A DNA stretch of 64,000 nucleotides from contig JAWWNJ010000052.1 in the NCBI GenBank assembly GCA_037176885.1, positions 992,001 to 1,056,000 on the forward strand, given 5' to 3'. The position numbers and the translations under genes are program-made. The stretch comes from Favolaschia claudopus. Lineage: Eukaryota; Basidiomycota; Agaricomycetes; Agaricales; Mycenaceae. This document shows, in pieces, positions 33,432-43,517 of the stretch. How positions within the stretch are numbered: position 1 is the stretch's first letter; every line of letters begins with the position of its first letter. Below the pieces are notes generated by a model, which had not been told where the DNA came from, made no database searches, and was given only the letters and a program-made list of their open reading frames with translations.

Positions 33432-33555
33432 TAGGATACAAGTTCCGTGAGAAAAACACGTGAGCGCGTCAAAATAGCACAATTTCCGGTTACTTTCTGT
33501 GATGACGAGTAAGTTTATTTCAACCCCAAATCTTTCGAGCAGTATTTTCAGACTA

Positions 33556-34117
33556 CTGTAGCACTTTGTATGGGTGAAACAGACCCTCGAGCGTGACTGG
33601 AAACGCTACGCATGGAAACCAGAAACGGCCTCAGCGTTATGCGTGACATCATAGAATTTTGGAAACGGGCGTGCAAACACCGATAAAATCTATTTCCAAA
33701 CGTGGAACGGATTCTGGGCAATTTTTAGCTCTCGTTTATGCTTTCTTTGTATCCATAGCCCTTTGTGATTGCATTTCCCCTGTTACGGGCTCCGTAATAC
33801 ACCTTTTTTTTTTTTTTTCATGAACGCTGCGCCGTGGCGCACGCTCAGACACCTCAACCAGCGACCACAAGCCCTCTTCGAGCGACTAGTTAAACATTCT
33901 ATCTTGACGAAGATTGTAGAGAGTGATTGCGTGCAGTGAGGAGGAGGAGGGTTATAGCAGTAGAGTCAGCTAGATTTTACAGCCACAAACATGATAATTC
34001 GACATCTTTGAATGTCACGCAGTCCTCAGGGAAACCACCCCGACCGTTATGTGTTACCGTTGAAACGAAACAGGGCGGGCGTTACGCGTTACGTTTCACC
34101 CATACAAAGTGCTACAG
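33556..34117. mobile_element. TIR element J (copy 1), 562 bp
   Basis: Inverted ends CTGTAGCACTTTGTATGGGT / complement are flanked by TA (33554-33555, 34118-34119). A T tract is at 33804-33818. GTAACGCGTAACG words next to the right end relate it to the I fragments at 37600 and 56878. Confidence 0.85.
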
Positions 34118-34119
34118 TA

Positions 34120-35635
34120 ATTTCGTGCCATTGATTCAAATCAATTGTAATGATGTGCCGGAGTGCCGAGCGCGACTCTCTGAGCTCAAACCTTCTCGTC
34201 CGAGCCTCCGAGTCCCACTGTTGGCCTTTTTCCGAGTCCCACTCACACCCTTTTCGTCATTCCTCTGAATCGTAAACTTGTATCTGACAGACTGACAAAA
34301 CGTGAAGCTTATTGAATGCTTTCTTGAACAAACAATCATTGGTAGAGTATAACCCATTAGTGTTGTCAGTGTCGGGTCTCCGACCCGGCCCGACCCGACC
34401 CTGGGTCGGCTAGACCCGGCGGGTCGGGTCTGAGATGTTGCTCGACCCGCGACCCGGGTGGCCTCGGCAGGCAATTCAACTGATCTCCAATGCCGAAGTC
34501 CATCCGCAACATCAAATCAAGTTCCTATGATGTTTGGCTCATTAATCATGTCCGTGGAGGGTTATGTCCGAAAAAGGCATACTCCTGTGATCCGACCAGT
34601 GCCGGGTCACATGAATGATGGTGTCAATCAAATTCCTGTCTCTTACCTCGTCGCATCGTCGCGTCGCGCTCTACGCCCTTCGTCGCTCGCAAGCATGAAT
34701 GGAGGGGCTAGAAAGAATGCCGGAAGAAGACGGCCTCCCAGAAACCCGGCCCACTTTCAGCTGATTCCCTTCCCGCAACTGCCCCACCCCAACTGCCTAC
34801 TTTCGACCTTACACCAATGCACCAGCGTCACTTTGTGCCTGGGATGGACCCACGATAGTATTGAACTCCAGTGGGGCCAACAAGACTGCCAATTCATCCG
34901 CTGTGAGACTTCATCCGGCAGATTAGCAGGAAATCTCACCTCATCCGACGATGGTACACCTTAAACTCAGTGCGTGTCTACACTCTAGCAAGATATAATT
35001 GCTTGTGTTGATTGATTGTTCAGGTGTGCTATGTAGCAGTAGCCCACTACATCATTTCATAGGTCGAAAATTCACCTGAGATGAAAATTGTCTGAATTCT
35101 AATATCTATGTGCGGCATGCAGTTGAGCGCACAAATCACTCAATACAAGTAATTCAACATACTCTGAATCCCGAATGTCCTGCCAGGCTTGTTTTACTGG
35201 CAACCAATATCTCTAACTCAACCTGAGGTTTAGTAAACGGGATATTCGACAAATTCAGCAGCTGAACAATCATTAGATGAGACTGGAAATTGAACTTAAA
35301 ACCTGAAGGCCTTTCTGTCCTGAGCTACAATATCTTCATTGAACTTTGTATCTAAGGTCCCCCGGGTCTGATTTACCCCACCTCCGAGTCATCGACTAGA
35401 CAATCTTTCCGCATCATTGTAATGTGCCCCATTTCGCGTCCGTGAGCCTGAGATGATTGAGGAAAAGATGCTGATACAAGCTCGAAGTAGGATAAATGAT
35501 ATATACTGCTCTTACCATATTTTGAATACTTTTGATCTGCCTAATCAGGGCATAAGAAAATCAAGATTGCAATTGCTTTGGAGGGCGCTACAGTGACTTT
35601 GAAGCGCTGATTTCTTGGAAACAGAGTCTCAGGTA
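34120..35635. other. region without confident gene
   Basis: A CCCGACCC/GGGTCGGG simple-repeat patch lies at 34375-34455. An open frame at 34458-34964 includes an internal ATG at about 34695 followed by NGGARKNAGRRRPPRNP, an N-terminal style seen in some repeat-associated fungal proteins, but nothing further supports a gene. Confidence 0.3.
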
Positions 35636-36074
35636 CAGTTGAACATCTCATAATGCATAGCGTCCGTGGACCCCCAAGCGCTATGCATTATGAGTAATAT
35701 GCATTCCTGCACCGTGTGGCATACGTGACCCTGTCACGAATTTACTATATATGGAAGTGCGGCAGATGCCGGATTGTCCACCAGTTGTCGTAAAAGCGGT
35801 CAAAATCTTGGATTTAGCTGTAACATGTTATAATCTGGTGTTTTCGACGTGAATAGTACCCATATGCGTTAGAAGAGTGACACAAACGGGCAAATCGTCA
35901 CCAATTTTGCCATCTCATAATGCATAATGCACTAAAAACTTGCCCCAAACCTTATGCATTAGTCAATATGAGAAAAAGCATAAAACACCAGCCTACCAAG
36001 TTGGTGGACCCCAAAACACTATGCAGAATGAGGTTTATGCATTGTGAGCATATGCATTATGAGATGTTCAACTG
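35636..36074 (+). mobile_element. MITE-A2 (copy 1), complete, 439 bp
   Basis: Ends CAGTTGAACATCTCATAATG / complement are flanked by TA (35634-35635, 36075-36076). It is a subfamily of MITE-A: the interior shares the GTCCACC...CTTGGTAGGCTGG segment and multiple ATGCAT words. It serves as the empty reference for the nested copy at 54349-58358. Confidence 0.9.
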
Positions 36075-36076
36075 TA

Positions 36077-36777
36077 CATAGTGAGTCTCTCCCTTTTCTC
36101 TCCCTTTCTCTTCTCTTTTCGCAACTTGAAAACTTCAATTCCGCCGGCTCTCCACAGACATAATTCATAAGCCTGATGTTTACAATGTTTTACCAACAAC
36201 CTTGTGATCAAACACTCGAGCACACCGTCGTCACGTTCATCAAGCCTATTACCAAATCGGGAAGTGCACTTCAAAACAGCGTATTTGAGAGTCGTTTGAA
36301 TGCATGTCTGCTGATTCTCACTCAAAAACATCAAAACTATCTTCTATTAACCAGAAAAGGTTCAACCCAGTTTCGGAGTTCTGGAGCACAGTCCGAGGTC
36401 ACATGATACTGACTCCGAAGTCCGAGGAATTTACATTCCCGAGAGAGTGAAATTCTGAGACTATCCCTCACTCAAAGTTTGGCCAAAATGTCCCTCGTTG
36501 GAGCGCTATGCGGGGGCGTACTGATTTTGCCAGCTTTTGAGTGATGGGAGCCGTTACCATAACCGGCATCAAAGGCGCAGCCATTGCCGGTCACCAGAGG
36601 AAAGGCCTGGCACAGTGCTTACAGCTGTGCTTACAAAGCACCCAGTCATTTCGTAAGCATCTGCATTTTGGAGCCCTATACCGATGAATGGGGAAGCAAG
36701 CTTCCCCATCAATAACAGGACAGTTTCTGATTATTGCCATATCTGAAAAGACTCAATGTATCCTCAGCAAAAAAGTG
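36077..36777. other. region without gene; dispersed repeat end
   Basis: No coding feature is supported. The block at 36713-36760 repeats 29083-29130. Confidence 0.3.
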
Positions 36778-37026
36778 TCATAATAGGATGAAAGTACTTG
36801 AAAAACAGTCCTAGTTTCCACTTTTGTTGAATGGAATTGACCCTCATTTGAGCTCACAACAACCGCTCAGAGTTGGCTATTTTCACACAAAATAGCTGAA
36901 AATGCAGAGAAAATAGCTAAAATGACCTACTTCGAGCGGCCGTTGTGAGCTCAAATGACGATCAATTCCAGTCAATCAAAGTGAGAACTAGCATTGTACT
37001 TCAAGTACTTTTATCCTATTATGATC
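36778..37026. mobile_element. palindromic element Z, 249 bp
   Basis: Inverted arms start TCATAATAGGATGAAAGTAC and include TTTGAGCTCACAACAACCGC; the right arm reads back to ATCCTATTATGA. No target duplication is obvious, so the termini are approximate. Confidence 0.6.
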
Positions 37027-37028
37027 CC

Positions 37029-37599
37029 ATCCTATTTGGGACGATCAACTTTGGCTGTGTTTGATATCAGACGCAACAGAGGATATGATGCATGCGTCGC
37101 TTTGCTGGGCTGTAATAGATATTTAGTGCTTCATTCATCGTATACCACCTCTAACAGTTGTTTTGAGTTCATATTTTCAGTCAAGCTTTGGTCAAGCTTT
37201 TCGGCATGATAGTATCACGTGAATAATTACTCTATTTGGACAGTACGTAATGCTTACGTGGTAGGGTGGTTCAGCCAAAAGGTCGGTTTGAAAAAAAAAA
37301 AAAAAAACAGCCATAAGTTTTTTTTTTTTTTTTTTTTGGTTTCCGCACACCCTTGAAGTGAATTACTGATTTCGTGCCCAAAAGGCCATATTTGGCGACA
37401 ATGTCAGATCGAGGCCCTGAATAGCACCAATATTGAGAGCAAGAGACGCACAGACCCGATACGAGTAAGTAGACAGTGGCCTTCGCTTAAATACCGATAG
37501 ACTTGCCACCATGGATTCAGCGATGTTCTTAAATTTTCTTTTCCTGATTTGACTGAAACGCAAAATGGACCGTTACAGGCTGAAACGCTTGAAACGGCT
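37029..37599. other. region with homopolymer tracts, no gene
   Basis: A and T tracts of 17-22 bases lie at 37292-37308 and 37319-37340, the latter followed by GGTTTCCGCACACCC shared with 21345-21365. Confidence 0.4.
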
Positions 37600-37721
37600 T
37601 ACAAATCACCCTTTTATGGAAGGTGAGCTGCCTGAAATGGGTGATTTGTAAGCAAAAAAAAAAAAAAAAAAAAAAAAGGCCGCCGTTACGCGTTACGTTT
37701 CAGTCATACAGATTGGTACAG
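37600..37721 (+). mobile_element. fragment of TIR element I
   Basis: The right end GTTTCAGTCATACAGATTGG then TACAG, followed by TA, is shared with 56878-56945 and resembles the terminus of element J. Inside are the inverted words GCTTACAAATCACCC/GGGTGATTTGTAAGC and an A tract of about 24. The left terminus was not found. Confidence 0.5.
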
Positions 37722-37723
37722 TA

Positions 37724-38150
37724 GAGTATACTTAGGATAACCAGCCCGCTCTGGTTACCCCCGCTCAGCTTAGCCAATTGTACTCTCTATGGGGGCAGGC
37801 TATACGGGTTGAAATTCACCTATGTCTTTCAACTTCTGCTCATTGTTCAACGGAAATCTTAGCAACTGCCCTTCCAGACCACTTTCGACTACCTCTAGCT
37901 TGCACATGCGATCTATTCAAATGTTTCTGCACACTTGCTTTGGCTAGTAAGGGTGGTAAACAAGTCTACAATCTGGAAAACCCTTCGGCCCCTTACTTGA
38001 CCAAACATGGGGAATTACGGAAGCCATGGAGGCCTACTCTGGGATAAAAGTATATTGAATGTGTAGGTGATAGGGTCGTGATGGATTGGAAATTAACCAA
38101 GACTGTAGCTAAATTCTTTGCTCTTAGCATCTTTGAACGGCCACGCAAAT
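37724..38150. other. spacer upstream of Copia element 1
   Basis: An open frame of 89 codons (37778-38047) shows no recognised motif. Nothing else is supported. Confidence 0.25.
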
Positions 38151-38426
38151 TGTTGAAGTATTTATTTCTCTTCCATTTACCGTACATACCTTACATTCTC
38201 CAACTCGCAATCCGTTCCGTTACGCGTCACACATTCCTTATGTAGCTTTGTGTCACCGTCACATTCCTCAGTCGTTTCCTCCACGACTGAGGTATGTGCA
38301 CTCGTATCTACTGTCCTTACAGCTTACTGATTCTCCTGGTAGTTTATACTTACTGTATTCTATCAGGTATATAATACACGAGTCGTTTCCTCCACGACTG
38401 AGTTTATACTTACTGTATTCTATAAG
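38151..38426 (+). mobile_element. LTR/leader of Copia element 1
   Basis: The presumed LTR start TGTTG is at 38151. A 22-bp segment with a perfect stem (CTCAGTCGT...ACGACTGAG) occurs at 38270-38291 and again at 38381-38402, each followed by TTTATACTTACTGTATTCTA; the first copy contains an extra 51 nt. The leader runs directly into a primer site at 38427. The start is inferred from similarity to the second Copia leader; no 3' LTR is present. Confidence 0.55.
38292..38342 (+). other. intron-like 51-nt insert in the Copia 1 leader
   Basis: The insert starts GTATGTGC and ends CTGGTAG, with CTTACTGATTC as a possible branch site. It separates GACTGAG from TTTATAC in the first repeat unit; in the second unit these are joined directly, as after splicing. 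Confidence 0.55.
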
Positions 38427-38436
38427 GTTATGGGCC
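38427..38436 (+). other. primer-binding site of Copia element 1 (initiator tRNA-Met anticodon region)
   Basis: GTTATGGGCC, preceded by G, is complementary to the anticodon-loop region of initiator tRNA-Met, the half-tRNA primer known from Drosophila copia. The same word occurs at 55159 in the second Copia element. Confidence 0.6.
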
Positions 38437-38573
38437 ACCGCGCCTCTGCTTAATCTCAGCCAGTACCGGACCGCTACTTGTCGAAAACTCGACGACTCTC
38501 TTTATTATCTCATTCCCCACATCTACCCTGCTTCCCGCCACATTTTACACCAAACTTGTCGACTTCACACGTC

Positions 38574-40367
38574 ATGCCCGATCCGGACACCAAAACGTCG
38601 ACGGCTTCTTCCTGGGATTTACCCCACGGCGCTGGGACTTTCTTTCCGCGCGGGGAGGACCGCCTCAAGGACGAAACCGGGTACTTCCCGTCGTCCAAAC
38701 GGGCGTACGAGACAATCGAAATCTGGGATATTGTTTCCACGGTATCTAAGCCGGGGGACAAGGCGTTTGCGGAGGAGCACAGGATTTGGAAGAAGAAGGA
38801 CAGGTCCGCACTCTCATATTTGCTGTCTTCTGTCGACAGCGAGCTCGTCGTCAAAGTCTCAGACTATGACACTGTCCACCAAGCTTGGACCGCTCTCGAG
38901 ACCGAGTTTGGGCAGACTGGGACTCGGGGTATTATGCTCTGGTTCCGTCAGCTCACTCGTCCCCCCCTTGACAATGACACGCTCGCACTCGATCAGCATG
39001 TGAAGGACTTCCAGAAAGCGCAGACTCATCTTACGAAGGCCGGATTCAGTATCCCCGGTCCTATTGTTAGCGCCATCTTCCTCTCCACTCTTCCCTCCGA
39101 TCCAGACGACCCCAAATCCTACTATTCCCTTGTCCAGAGCGCCAAGATTGACGACACGACTACTCTGGTCTCTACGATCCAGGGTGTCCTCGATTCCCGT
39201 CGCCGCAGAAAGTCCCCGAAGACCGAGGGTCAGTCGCAGGAGTCTGCCCTCGCAGCGTTGGAGCACGCTGCCATCGCTCGCGGTACGAAATTCTGTCGTA
39301 ACTGCAAGCATGAAGGTCATATCGCGGTACGGTAGGCGGGATGGTCGAGGTTGAATTTTAGAAATTTCCGGGGAGCGGAGTTTGAATCCGGGAGGGATGC
39401 AACCTCATTTTGTCGTTTGGGCCTTCCCCTAGGCCTTCAGATTGCCCACGAGTCAGTGTGGTGCTCCTCCAATGCTCCTCTATACAGCCTGAAATCATTC
39501 CCCATTCCCCAAAAAAGTCAAATGCCATGTAGGTCGGTTTTGTGTTGCTGCGCCGAACTGATGCGGCACTGATGCGCGATCGGCAAGTTCAAACATAGTG
39601 TTCATTCGTCGAAAAATGTATCTTAAAAGGTAAGGTAGACCCTGCAATGAATTCTATACACTTTTTTTATTGCATCCCATGTTTTCTCAAGTCAGTAGAT
39701 ATTGTCGCTTGGTGCAACTTCATTTCGGCATTTCGGCGCAACACGGGATGGCCAACAAATTCACAAGAAAATATACCATATTTGATACTTTCGATATAGT
39801 GAGGCACCGTGCATATGGCCTAGTATGTTGAAGGCTTGCGTCAAGCTCAGTACTCAAGGATGCTCGTACAATAAGCAAGATAAAACTTCCGCTTTGAGGA
39901 TTCAGGATCGGCGATCATTCCCATCATTGATATATCATCAAGTCGGCTCTATTTTGATGCAAGATAGCACAGAAATTCATTTTTTGGCTTGTTTTCAGCT
40001 CAAAAAGCTCTGTCAGACTGAGGAGACCTTGAGTATGAGGTTCAGAGCGCTCACTGCCCCACAATGTAGCATCCAAAAATGCCTCAAACTGGCTGCCCTT
40101 TCCTGGATTCAAACTCCGCTCCGCGGAAATTTCTGAAATTCAACCTCGACCATCCCGCCTACCGTAATCGCGGACGACTGCTGGCAACCGGGTGGTGGTA
40201 AGGCCGGTCAGGGCCCGAAGCAGCAGCAGCATAAAAAGAAGGGGAAGAGGGGTAAGGGCAAGGAGAAGGCCCACAATACGGATGGAGGGGGAGACAAAAA
40301 ATCCAACAATGTACGCTTCGAGAAATGCTTAATGGCCTCCGTGGCCGACTTCTCCTCTTACTCGTGA
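38574..40367 (+). pseudogene. gag: Ty1/Copia gag, interrupted by an 839-bp TIR element
   Basis: The ATG at 38574 begins MPDPDTKTSTASSWDLPHG. The protein has the Copia gag (UBN2-type) helical region with YETIEIWDIVSTV and ALSYLLSSVDSELV, and a C-terminal zinc knuckle that starts FCRNCKHEGHIA and is cut by the insertion at 39328. After the insertion (from 40167) the knuckle is completed by DDCW and a Lys/Gly-rich basic tail follows, ending at a TGA at 40365-40367. Apart from the insertion the frame is intact. Protease lies in the +1 frame immediately after. Confidence 0.75.
39328..40166. mobile_element. TIR element CC with 7-bp target duplication, in Copia gag
   Basis: Inverted ends of about 64 bp start TACGGTAGGCGGGATGGTCG. 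The flanks are ATCGCGG on both sides (39321-39327 and 40167-40173), and only one copy is needed to restore the zinc-knuckle codons. The interior includes plus-strand open frame 39825-40136 without a recognised motif. A 7-bp duplication does not fit the usual TA, 3-bp or 8-bp classes. Confidence 0.8.
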
Positions 40368-40368
40368 T

Positions 40369-41250
40369 GAGAGCATTCCGGCTACACCTCCGACGTCATC
40401 CTCCCAGACCAACAACTCCGCGTCCAGTGCACGTACAGCGGGTGCGTCTACCATCATCGATTCCGGTACATCGACACACATTCACTCCGTTCGACGCGAC
40501 TTCGTTTCTTACGCCCAAGCCGTATCCGGAAATATCAGCGGGTTCGGCAACGGTTCGAGGAAAATCGAGGGTCGCGGTGAAGCACAGCTACTAGCGTCCC
40601 ATCCTAAGGGTGGTAACGTCCGACTCAGGTTGAAAGATACCTGTTATGTCCCTGACTCTCAGCCGACGCTTATATCAGTGTCGCGGCTTGATCAGGCGGA
40701 CTGTTACACCGTCTTTGGCGGTGGACGCTGTGTTACCTTTGAGAAGGGTGACAGTGGCAAGCTCATCCGCAGCCTCATTTCGTTCGAGAAGGTTATTCTG
40801 ACCGCCTCTCTCGGCAGCGATCGCCTCTATCACCTCGATTCCTCCTCGTCGACGGAGAATTCTTTTTCCACCTCGTCTCGACCTCCGACCTCAAAGCTTG
40901 AGGAGCTGCATCAGCGTCTAGGGCATCTAGGCTACCCTGCACTGTGCGCTCTCGTTCGGAAGGGTCACATTTCAGGTGTGAAACTATCTACGGCAGAACT
41001 CAATGCTGAGCCGCCGGTATGTCAATCTTGCATGGAGGGCAAGATGACTCGTGCCTCTTTTCCTCCTTCGGAAGAGGAAAATGCCGAACAGATTCTCGAT
41101 CACGTTCATTCAGATCTTTGGACTGCTCCAGTCCGTACTCTGAACGGATCGAAATATGCCCTCGCTTTCACCGATGACTGCTCTCGCTGGATTTGGATGT
41201 TTTACCTGCGTCACAAGAGTGATGCAGTAGCCGCATTCAAGGAGTGGTTG
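40369..41250 (+). pseudogene. pol: Ty1/Copia pol: protease, pre-integrase zinc finger, N-terminal integrase, truncated
   Basis: The frame is open from about 40366 and +1 to gag. The aspartic protease motif IIDSGTSTHIH is at 40450-40485. The GAG-pre-integrase HHCC finger reads LHQRLGHLGYPALC...CQSCMEGK (40906-41045), and the integrase core begins with LDHVHSDLW and FTDDCSRWIWMFYL near 41095-41200. The sequence ends at FKEWL; reverse transcriptase, RNase H and the 3' LTR are missing. From about 41250 the same frame runs directly into calcineurin-like codons (EEQALWIL), so the junction is a fusion of two unrelated sequences. Confidence 0.75.
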
Positions 41251-42728
41251 GATGAGGAACAAGCACTCTGGATTTTGTCCACTGCTTCCAAGTCTTTCGG
41301 GGAGAGCCCAATGTTCTGATAGTCAATGCTCCAGCCACTGGTATGTAGCAGCATCGTCACGTCGTATGTATGCGCTACCTATCGAATTCTCCATTCTCAC
41401 TCAGTTTTTCTTCTCAGTATGATCTTCTCAAGATCTTTGAAGTGGGCGGAGACCCGGCGGACATGAACTATCTCTTCCTGGGTGACTATGTGGATCGGGG
41501 CTCTTTTGGTATGGAGGTGAGACGGAGAGTCGTTTAATTTCTTTCGTTGACGGTGGGCGTCAAACTAGTGCGTTCTGTATCTCTGGTCCCTGAAGATATG
41601 TCACCCAAACACCGTGTTTCCGCTGCGAGGAAACCACGAATGTCGGCGTTTAACCAATCATTTCACGTTTCGACTAGAGTGTATGAAGGTGTTGCTCACA
41701 CACTTGGATCATACTGATTACATCCGATTGTGACCAGGTACACGGAAGTACTCAGAAAGTGTATACGACGCTTGTATAGAGTCATTCAACGCTCTTCCCC
41801 TCGCAGCTGTGATGAACAAACAATTTCTGTGCCTACATGGGGGTTTATGCCCGGAATTGAATACGCTTGACGACATTGGCGCTGTAAGACTCTTCATTCG
41901 CGTCGGTGGAGGTCCCTTATTTTGTCTGCATAGATTGAGCGTTTCCGTGAGCCTCCGAAAACAGGGCTCATGTGTGACCTTTTGTGGGCTGACCCTGCAT
42001 TGGATTTTGAAAATACGAAGGAGAGCTTTCTCCACAATCATGTCCGCGGCTGCTCGTATCTCTTACGTAGGCCACCCTTTGGTCTTCTTACCAGCACACT
42101 CTCAAATCCAATAACAGCCATCAAGCTGCTTCCCAGTTCCTTGAAAGGAACAACTTACTATCCATTATTCGTGCTCACGAGGCTCAAGACGCAGGGTTCG
42201 ACTAGTCACGCCTAAGCTTCGCGATGCTCATAACTCATTTTCAGGTACCGGATGTACAGCAAATCAAAGTCGACCGGGTTTCCTTCTGTAATAACCATTT
42301 TCTCTGCGCCAAACTACCTGGACATGTATAACAATAAAGCCGCAATTCTCAAATATGAGGCCAATACTCTCAACATCAGGCAATTCAACTGCGCGCCGCA
42401 TCCTTACTGGTTGCCAAACTATATGAACGCGTTTTCATGGAGTCTTCCTTTTGTAGAAGAGAAAGGTGAGCTCTCTCTCTCTCTCTTGCATACCACTGAT
42501 GACTAGCCATATCAGTTACAGAGATGCTTGTTGTAATTCTAAGTGTATGCAGTAAGCAAGAACTAGAGGAGCCTGAAGCTGCAGAGAAGATGCCAGCTGC
42601 GGCGGAGTCTAAGTCAGCAGACACTAAGATTATCTTTCTACAGCAGACTGATTCGCAGCAGAATTGGTGTTGCTCAGAATCGGGGCGTACATTCTGCACA
42701 CACAAGGAAACATCGAATATGCATAATA
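41251..42728 (+). pseudogene. calcineurin A (Ser/Thr phosphatase 2B catalytic subunit) pseudogene, truncated both ends
   Basis: Exon segments separated by short introns spell a calcineurin A: EEQALWIL and EPNVLIVNAPAT (to 41340), [20 protein letters not shown] with LGDYVDRG (41418-41516), [20 protein letters not shown] (41569-41680), [20 protein letters not shown] and FLCLHGGL (41738-41883), [20 protein letters not shown] with HNHVRGCSY (41934-42066), [16 protein letters not shown] (to 42195), [20 protein letters not shown] and [10 protein letters not shown] (42245-42465), and VTEMLVVIL (from 42516). Introns of 50-80 nt with GT...AG are retained, so it is not a retrocopy. The stretch that should encode the metal-binding CGDIHG motif is absent between the first two exons, a frameshift lies near 41295, the N terminus is replaced by Copia integrase and the C terminus ends in a MITE-E. 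It cannot encode an active phosphatase. Confidence 0.8.
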
Positions 42729-42929
42729 GAGGGTTTGCGAAGAGCCATTGGAGCCATTGAATGGCTACCGATTTCCGTATTAGGAAAGTTTGATGGGCTA
42801 AACTTTTATGTCGAAGTCAAGAAGAGCTATTTGGAATGAAAATTGGACCGGGGGTAGCTTTCGTCAATACGCCGGAATTCGGGCACTTGCGTAGCCATTA
42901 GCCATTCAATGGCTGCATCGCAAACAGGC
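42729..42929 (-). mobile_element. MITE-E (copy 3), 201 bp
   Basis: Ends GAGGGTTTGCGAAGAGCC and GCATCGCAAACAGGC are flanked by TA (42727-42728, 42930-42931). It is inverted relative to copies 1, 2 and 4 and closes the calcineurin remnant. Confidence 0.8.
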
Positions 42930-43160
42930 TAATGTTGCGCACGGAATGGCATCTATAGAGATATCGATGTGTAGAAATCATGGTAATGGTGGACCTTGGT
43001 GGTATAGGCGGAATAAGTTAGATTTGACACAAGTTACTTTGGTAACCGTCGACCCCCCGCAGGACTGCCGACGCGTGTGGCATTTTTGATTATCGCTGCG
43101 GCTGAATCTCTTTCGGCATCCAACTGTCGGGCAGGCAAAGGCTGAAAGATATTTAAAAAT

Positions 43161-43517
43161 TCAAGTACGAAACGCGAATGACAGAGGCTCGCCTCTCTGC
43201 AACTCGTGTAGACACTTGGAGTGCCGCTTCAGATGCTCGGGACGTTTAAAACAGGCTGCGCACACTTTGCAAGAAAATTTGCGATCTGCATCTGAATGCT
43301 TCATTTCGGTTGGTGCTCTGCGCCCGCGAACTCTCATGGGTTTTTTTCGATCCCCAGAAGACAGGGTCCACTCGTGACTGACCCTCGTGTGTTGGGGGAA
43401 AAGGTCAGCCACGTCGGCACATCCTTGATCGCATGCTAAGTTGGTGGTGGGTCTGTGCAGAGCCCAATAAATGTTAAAACCTAGTAGTACTACGGTGCGC
43501 ATAAGTATTAAAATCAA
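43161..43517 (-). pseudogene. fragment with one C2H2 zinc finger
   Basis: The minus-strand frame ends with FSCKVCAACFKRPEHLKRHS and an HELQRGEPLSF linker, a C2H2 finger with the RPEHLKRH recognition helix typical of fungal stress and carbon-response regulators. Only one finger is present; a second normally follows the linker. The N-terminal part is not conserved-looking and may include intron sequence. It is best read as a remnant of a transcription factor gene. Confidence 0.4.

Larger units (their letters stand above)
30148..33509. mobile_element. large TIR element P (copy 2), 3362 bp with three nested insertions
   Basis: Inverted ends CTCGTCATCACAGAAAGTAA / complement (about 31 bp, essentially perfect) are flanked by TA (30146-30147, 33510-33511). 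Removing MITE-C (32010-32460), element O (32778-33198) and the Helitron-like copy (33214-33431) leaves about 2.27 kb. The interior has open frames of at most 170 codons (31677-32189) with no transposase motif that I can see, so it appears non-autonomous or too decayed. A short AGACTCTA hairpin repeat lies at 30766-30822. Confidence 0.7.

Noticed and set aside
34458..34964. 168-codon plus-strand open frame
   Set aside because: Only a short N-terminal-like motif after an internal ATG; the rest is not convincing as protein.
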